Of a stretch of DNA of 32,926 nucleotides, positions 31,173 to 32,926 are shown piece by piece. The stretch covers positions 1 to 32,926 of the forward strand of contig JAGANG010000087.1 in assembly GCA_017624275.1 (NCBI GenBank), written 5' to 3'. A model generated the notes under the pieces. The model searched no databases, was not told the DNA's origin, and saw nothing but the letters and a program-made list of their open reading frames with translations. This DNA is from Spirochaetales bacterium. GTDB taxonomy: Bacteria; Spirochaetota; GWE2-31-10. Position 1 is the stretch's first letter. Every line of letters starts with the position of its first letter. The position numbers and the translations under genes are program-made.

Positions 31173-32537
31173 ATGGAAAAAGAAGCAACAGAAATTAACA
31201 ATGTACTAAAAGAAGCATCTCCTACTTTTTATTCAGTATTAAGTAATTTGGGGAAACGTCTTTACATGCCTAAGGGAATTATTTTCCAGAGCAATCAATC
31301 GAAAAAGCATGCCAAAAGTTATAACGCATCAATTGGTATTGCAAAAGAAAATATAGGTTTTAGTGAAGGAAAAGGAATTTCTGTTGAGAATTTAGCACCA
31401 ATGACACTTAATTCTATTGGTAAATATTTTGTAGGCTTGGAACAGAATGAAATATTTAATTATGCACCGCAACCTGGTCTTCCGGTTTTGCGTGATTACT
31501 GGCATGAAAAAATAGTAAATCAAAATCCTTGTTTGAAGAGCAAAGAACAAATAAGTCGACCGGTTTTGACCGGAGGTTTAACTCATGCAATAAGTCTTGC
31601 TGCGGAATTGTTTACAGATCCGGGTGATGATCTTTATTTAGCTGATAAATTTTGGGAAAATTATTCGCTGATTTTTAATGTAAAATATCAAGTGAACTTT
31701 GTTCATTATAAATTATATAAAGATGATTATTCAGGTTTTAATTTAGAGTCATTAGAAGAAACATTGTCGAAATCAAAAAAAGATAAATTAGTTTTATTGT
31801 TCAACTTCCCTAATAATCCTACAGGTTATACGGCAACAGAAGAAGAAATGGATGGCATAAGAGATATTCTTGTTCGTATTGCGGAAAAAGGTAAAAAGAT
31901 TGTCGTTTTATGTGATGATGCTTATTACGGATTATTTTATGATAAAAATATTTATCCGGGGTCAATTTTCTCAAAGCTGGCAGGAATACACGACAATATT
32001 GTAGCAGTAAAAATCGATGGTATTTCAAAAGAGTGCTATGCGTGGGGATTCCGAGTTGGTTTTATAACTTTTGCTGATAATTTTCAATCAGTCGATGGGT
32101 ATGGTGTAATGGAAGAAAAAGCAATTTCAGGTATCAGAAGTTCTGTTTCTTCATGTTCCAGTATCGCACAGGCTGTTTTGAGTCATGCAATTAAAGATGA
32201 AGATTATTCCAAAGAAAGAGAAGAAAAATATAGAATATTAGAATCTCGTGTGGCAAAAGTAAAAGAGATTGTTTATCGAGAAGAATATAAATCATATTGG
32301 GATGTATATCCGTTTAATTCCGGTTATTTCATGTGTTTAAGAATAAAAGATATTCCGGCAGATACAGTTCGTAAGCATGCCCTTTTCCGTTATGGTTTGG
32401 GAACTATAGCGTTTGATCAAGATTTACGTGTGGCTTTTTCATGTATTTCAGAAGAAAATCTTGAAACTGTATTTCAAATTATTGCTAATTCAATAGAAGA
32501 TATAAAAAAAGGTGATATTGAAACGGGAAATGAATAA
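31173..32537 (+). CDS. PLP-dependent class I/II aminotransferase
   Basis: A fold-type I aminotransferase of 454 residues. Signatures are NFPNNPTGY (211-219), CDDAYYGLFYD (247-257) with the cofactor Asp and Tyr, and SKECYAWGFRVGF (285-297) with Schiff-base Lys286 and the phosphate-binding Arg294. The N-terminal part (20-70) is longer than in AspC and lacks a known add-on domain. The amino acid substrate cannot be told. AAGGA lies 7 bases before the ATG. The stop overlaps the start of the ThyX-like gene by one base (TAATG). It is the middle gene of a three-gene run driven from 30544-30572. Confidence 0.9.
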   Translation: MEKEATEINNVLKEASPTFYSVLSNLGKRLYMPKGIIFQSNQSKKHAKSYNASIGIAKENIGFSEGKGISVENLAPMTLNSIGKYFVGLEQNEIFNYAPQPGLPVLRDYWHEKIVNQNPCLKSKEQISRPVLTGGLTHAISLAAELFTDPGDDLYLADKFWENYSLIFNVKYQVNFVHYKLYKDDYSGFNLESLEETLSKSKKDKLVLLFNFPNNPTGYTATEEEMDGIRDILVRIAEKGKKIVVLCDDAYYGLFYDKNIYPGSIFSKLAGIHDNIVAVKIDGISKECYAWGFRVGFITFADNFQSVDGYGVMEEKAISGIRSSVSSCSSIAQAVLSHAIKDEDYSKEREEKYRILESRVAKVKEIVYREEYKSYWDVYPFNSGYFMCLRIKDIPADTVRKHALFRYGLGTIAFDQDLRVAFSCISEENLETVFQIIANSIEDIKKGDIETGNE

Positions 32538-32926
32538 TGAAAGTAGACGTAAGAATTAAGAATGAAAATTGGAAGCGTGATTTGCAGGAAGCTGCAATGA
32601 ATACCATTAATAAAAAATGGGATGACGGCAAGGAATTGACCGAAGAATTATTTCGTAAATATATAATCAGTGAGCATTCCCCTATCCGTGCGGTAGAACT
32701 ACGAATAACTCTTTATGATATTCCTAGTCCAAACAGCGTTCATTTTGCACGGCATGTTCATTCTATTCCTTACGTCACTACACATCGCCCGGACAGAACA
32801 GGTCAAGAACGAAGCGTAAATGATACATGTACTCACATGATGGATATCAACATACAGGCGTTAATTGATATGGCACGTAAAAGACTATGTGTCGGTAAAG
32901 TCGATAAAGTGACTTATGGTTACATG
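32537..32926 (+). CDS. ThyX-like protein, 3' part beyond the window edge
   Basis: The first 130 codons are visible; the gene runs off the end. The layout resembles flavin-dependent thymidylate synthase: a helical start, SEHSPIRAVELRITL (45-59), then FARHVHSIPYVTTHRPDRTG and a helix IQALIDMARKRLC. The canonical ThyX motif RHRxxSxNExSxR is absent; RHVHSIPYVTTHR stands in its place. It may thus be a diverged ThyX relative with another job. Similar phage and Firmicutes proteins, from memory, carry a comparable TxRxDRTG block. The start overlaps the aminotransferase stop by one base. Coding is sure; function is not. Confidence 0.6.
   Translation, partial: MKVDVRIKNENWKRDLQEAAMNTINKKWDDGKELTEELFRKYIISEHSPIRAVELRITLYDIPSPNSVHFARHVHSIPYVTTHRPDRTGQERSVNDTCTHMMDINIQALIDMARKRLCVGKVDKVTYGYM

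Overview
The window is low-GC bacterial DNA, dense with genes, and most likely comes from a spirochaete of the Treponema group. The main evidence is the gene order cheA, cheW fused to a CheR-like domain, cheX, cheY. A bacterial XPB/RAD25-type helicase, spirochaete-style lipoprotein signals and the extended CheA dimerization region agree with this. The genus is inferred from gene content and order; no database search was possible. No rRNA, tRNA, CRISPR array or intact insertion sequence was recognised.

Left part (1-8315): a truncated Rpn/PD-(D/E)XK gene is followed by about 600 bases without a gene. That stretch contains a mosaic of short covarying hairpins (970-1252) which runs into the stop codon of mrp, an Fe-S cluster carrier ATPase with a NifX-like C-terminus. 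Then come ilvE with its own promoter and terminator, and a tight minus-strand operon hom-rsmD-acyltransferase-malQ driven by a near-consensus promoter. purA is divergent from hom.

Centre (9574-20179): the chemotaxis operon cheA-cheW/R-cheX-cheY ends with a lipoprotein gene coupled to cheY by an ATGA overlap. It is read leftwards from a promoter with a 14-bp palindrome at the predicted start of transcription. Divergent from it are the XPB helicase, which appears to use an AUA or AUU start codon, a partner protein with a helicase-associated domain, and a PIN-PhoH ATPase.

Right-centre (20179-26261): a flippase, a DUF89 phosphatase-like protein, an Fe-S FrhB-like protein and a polysaccharide pyruvyl transferase form a compact cell-surface glycan cassette without any glycosyltransferase. 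The dGTPase gene dgt follows.

Right part (26270-32926): a parvulin-type lipoprotein foldase and a STAS/ATPase regulatory pair lie on the minus strand. A membrane chemoreceptor with a sigma-28-like promoter follows, then a small exported protein. Last is a plus-strand run of a flavin-reductase-like protein, an aminotransferase and a truncated ThyX-like gene. The chemoreceptor probably feeds the CheA pathway encoded about 13 kb away.
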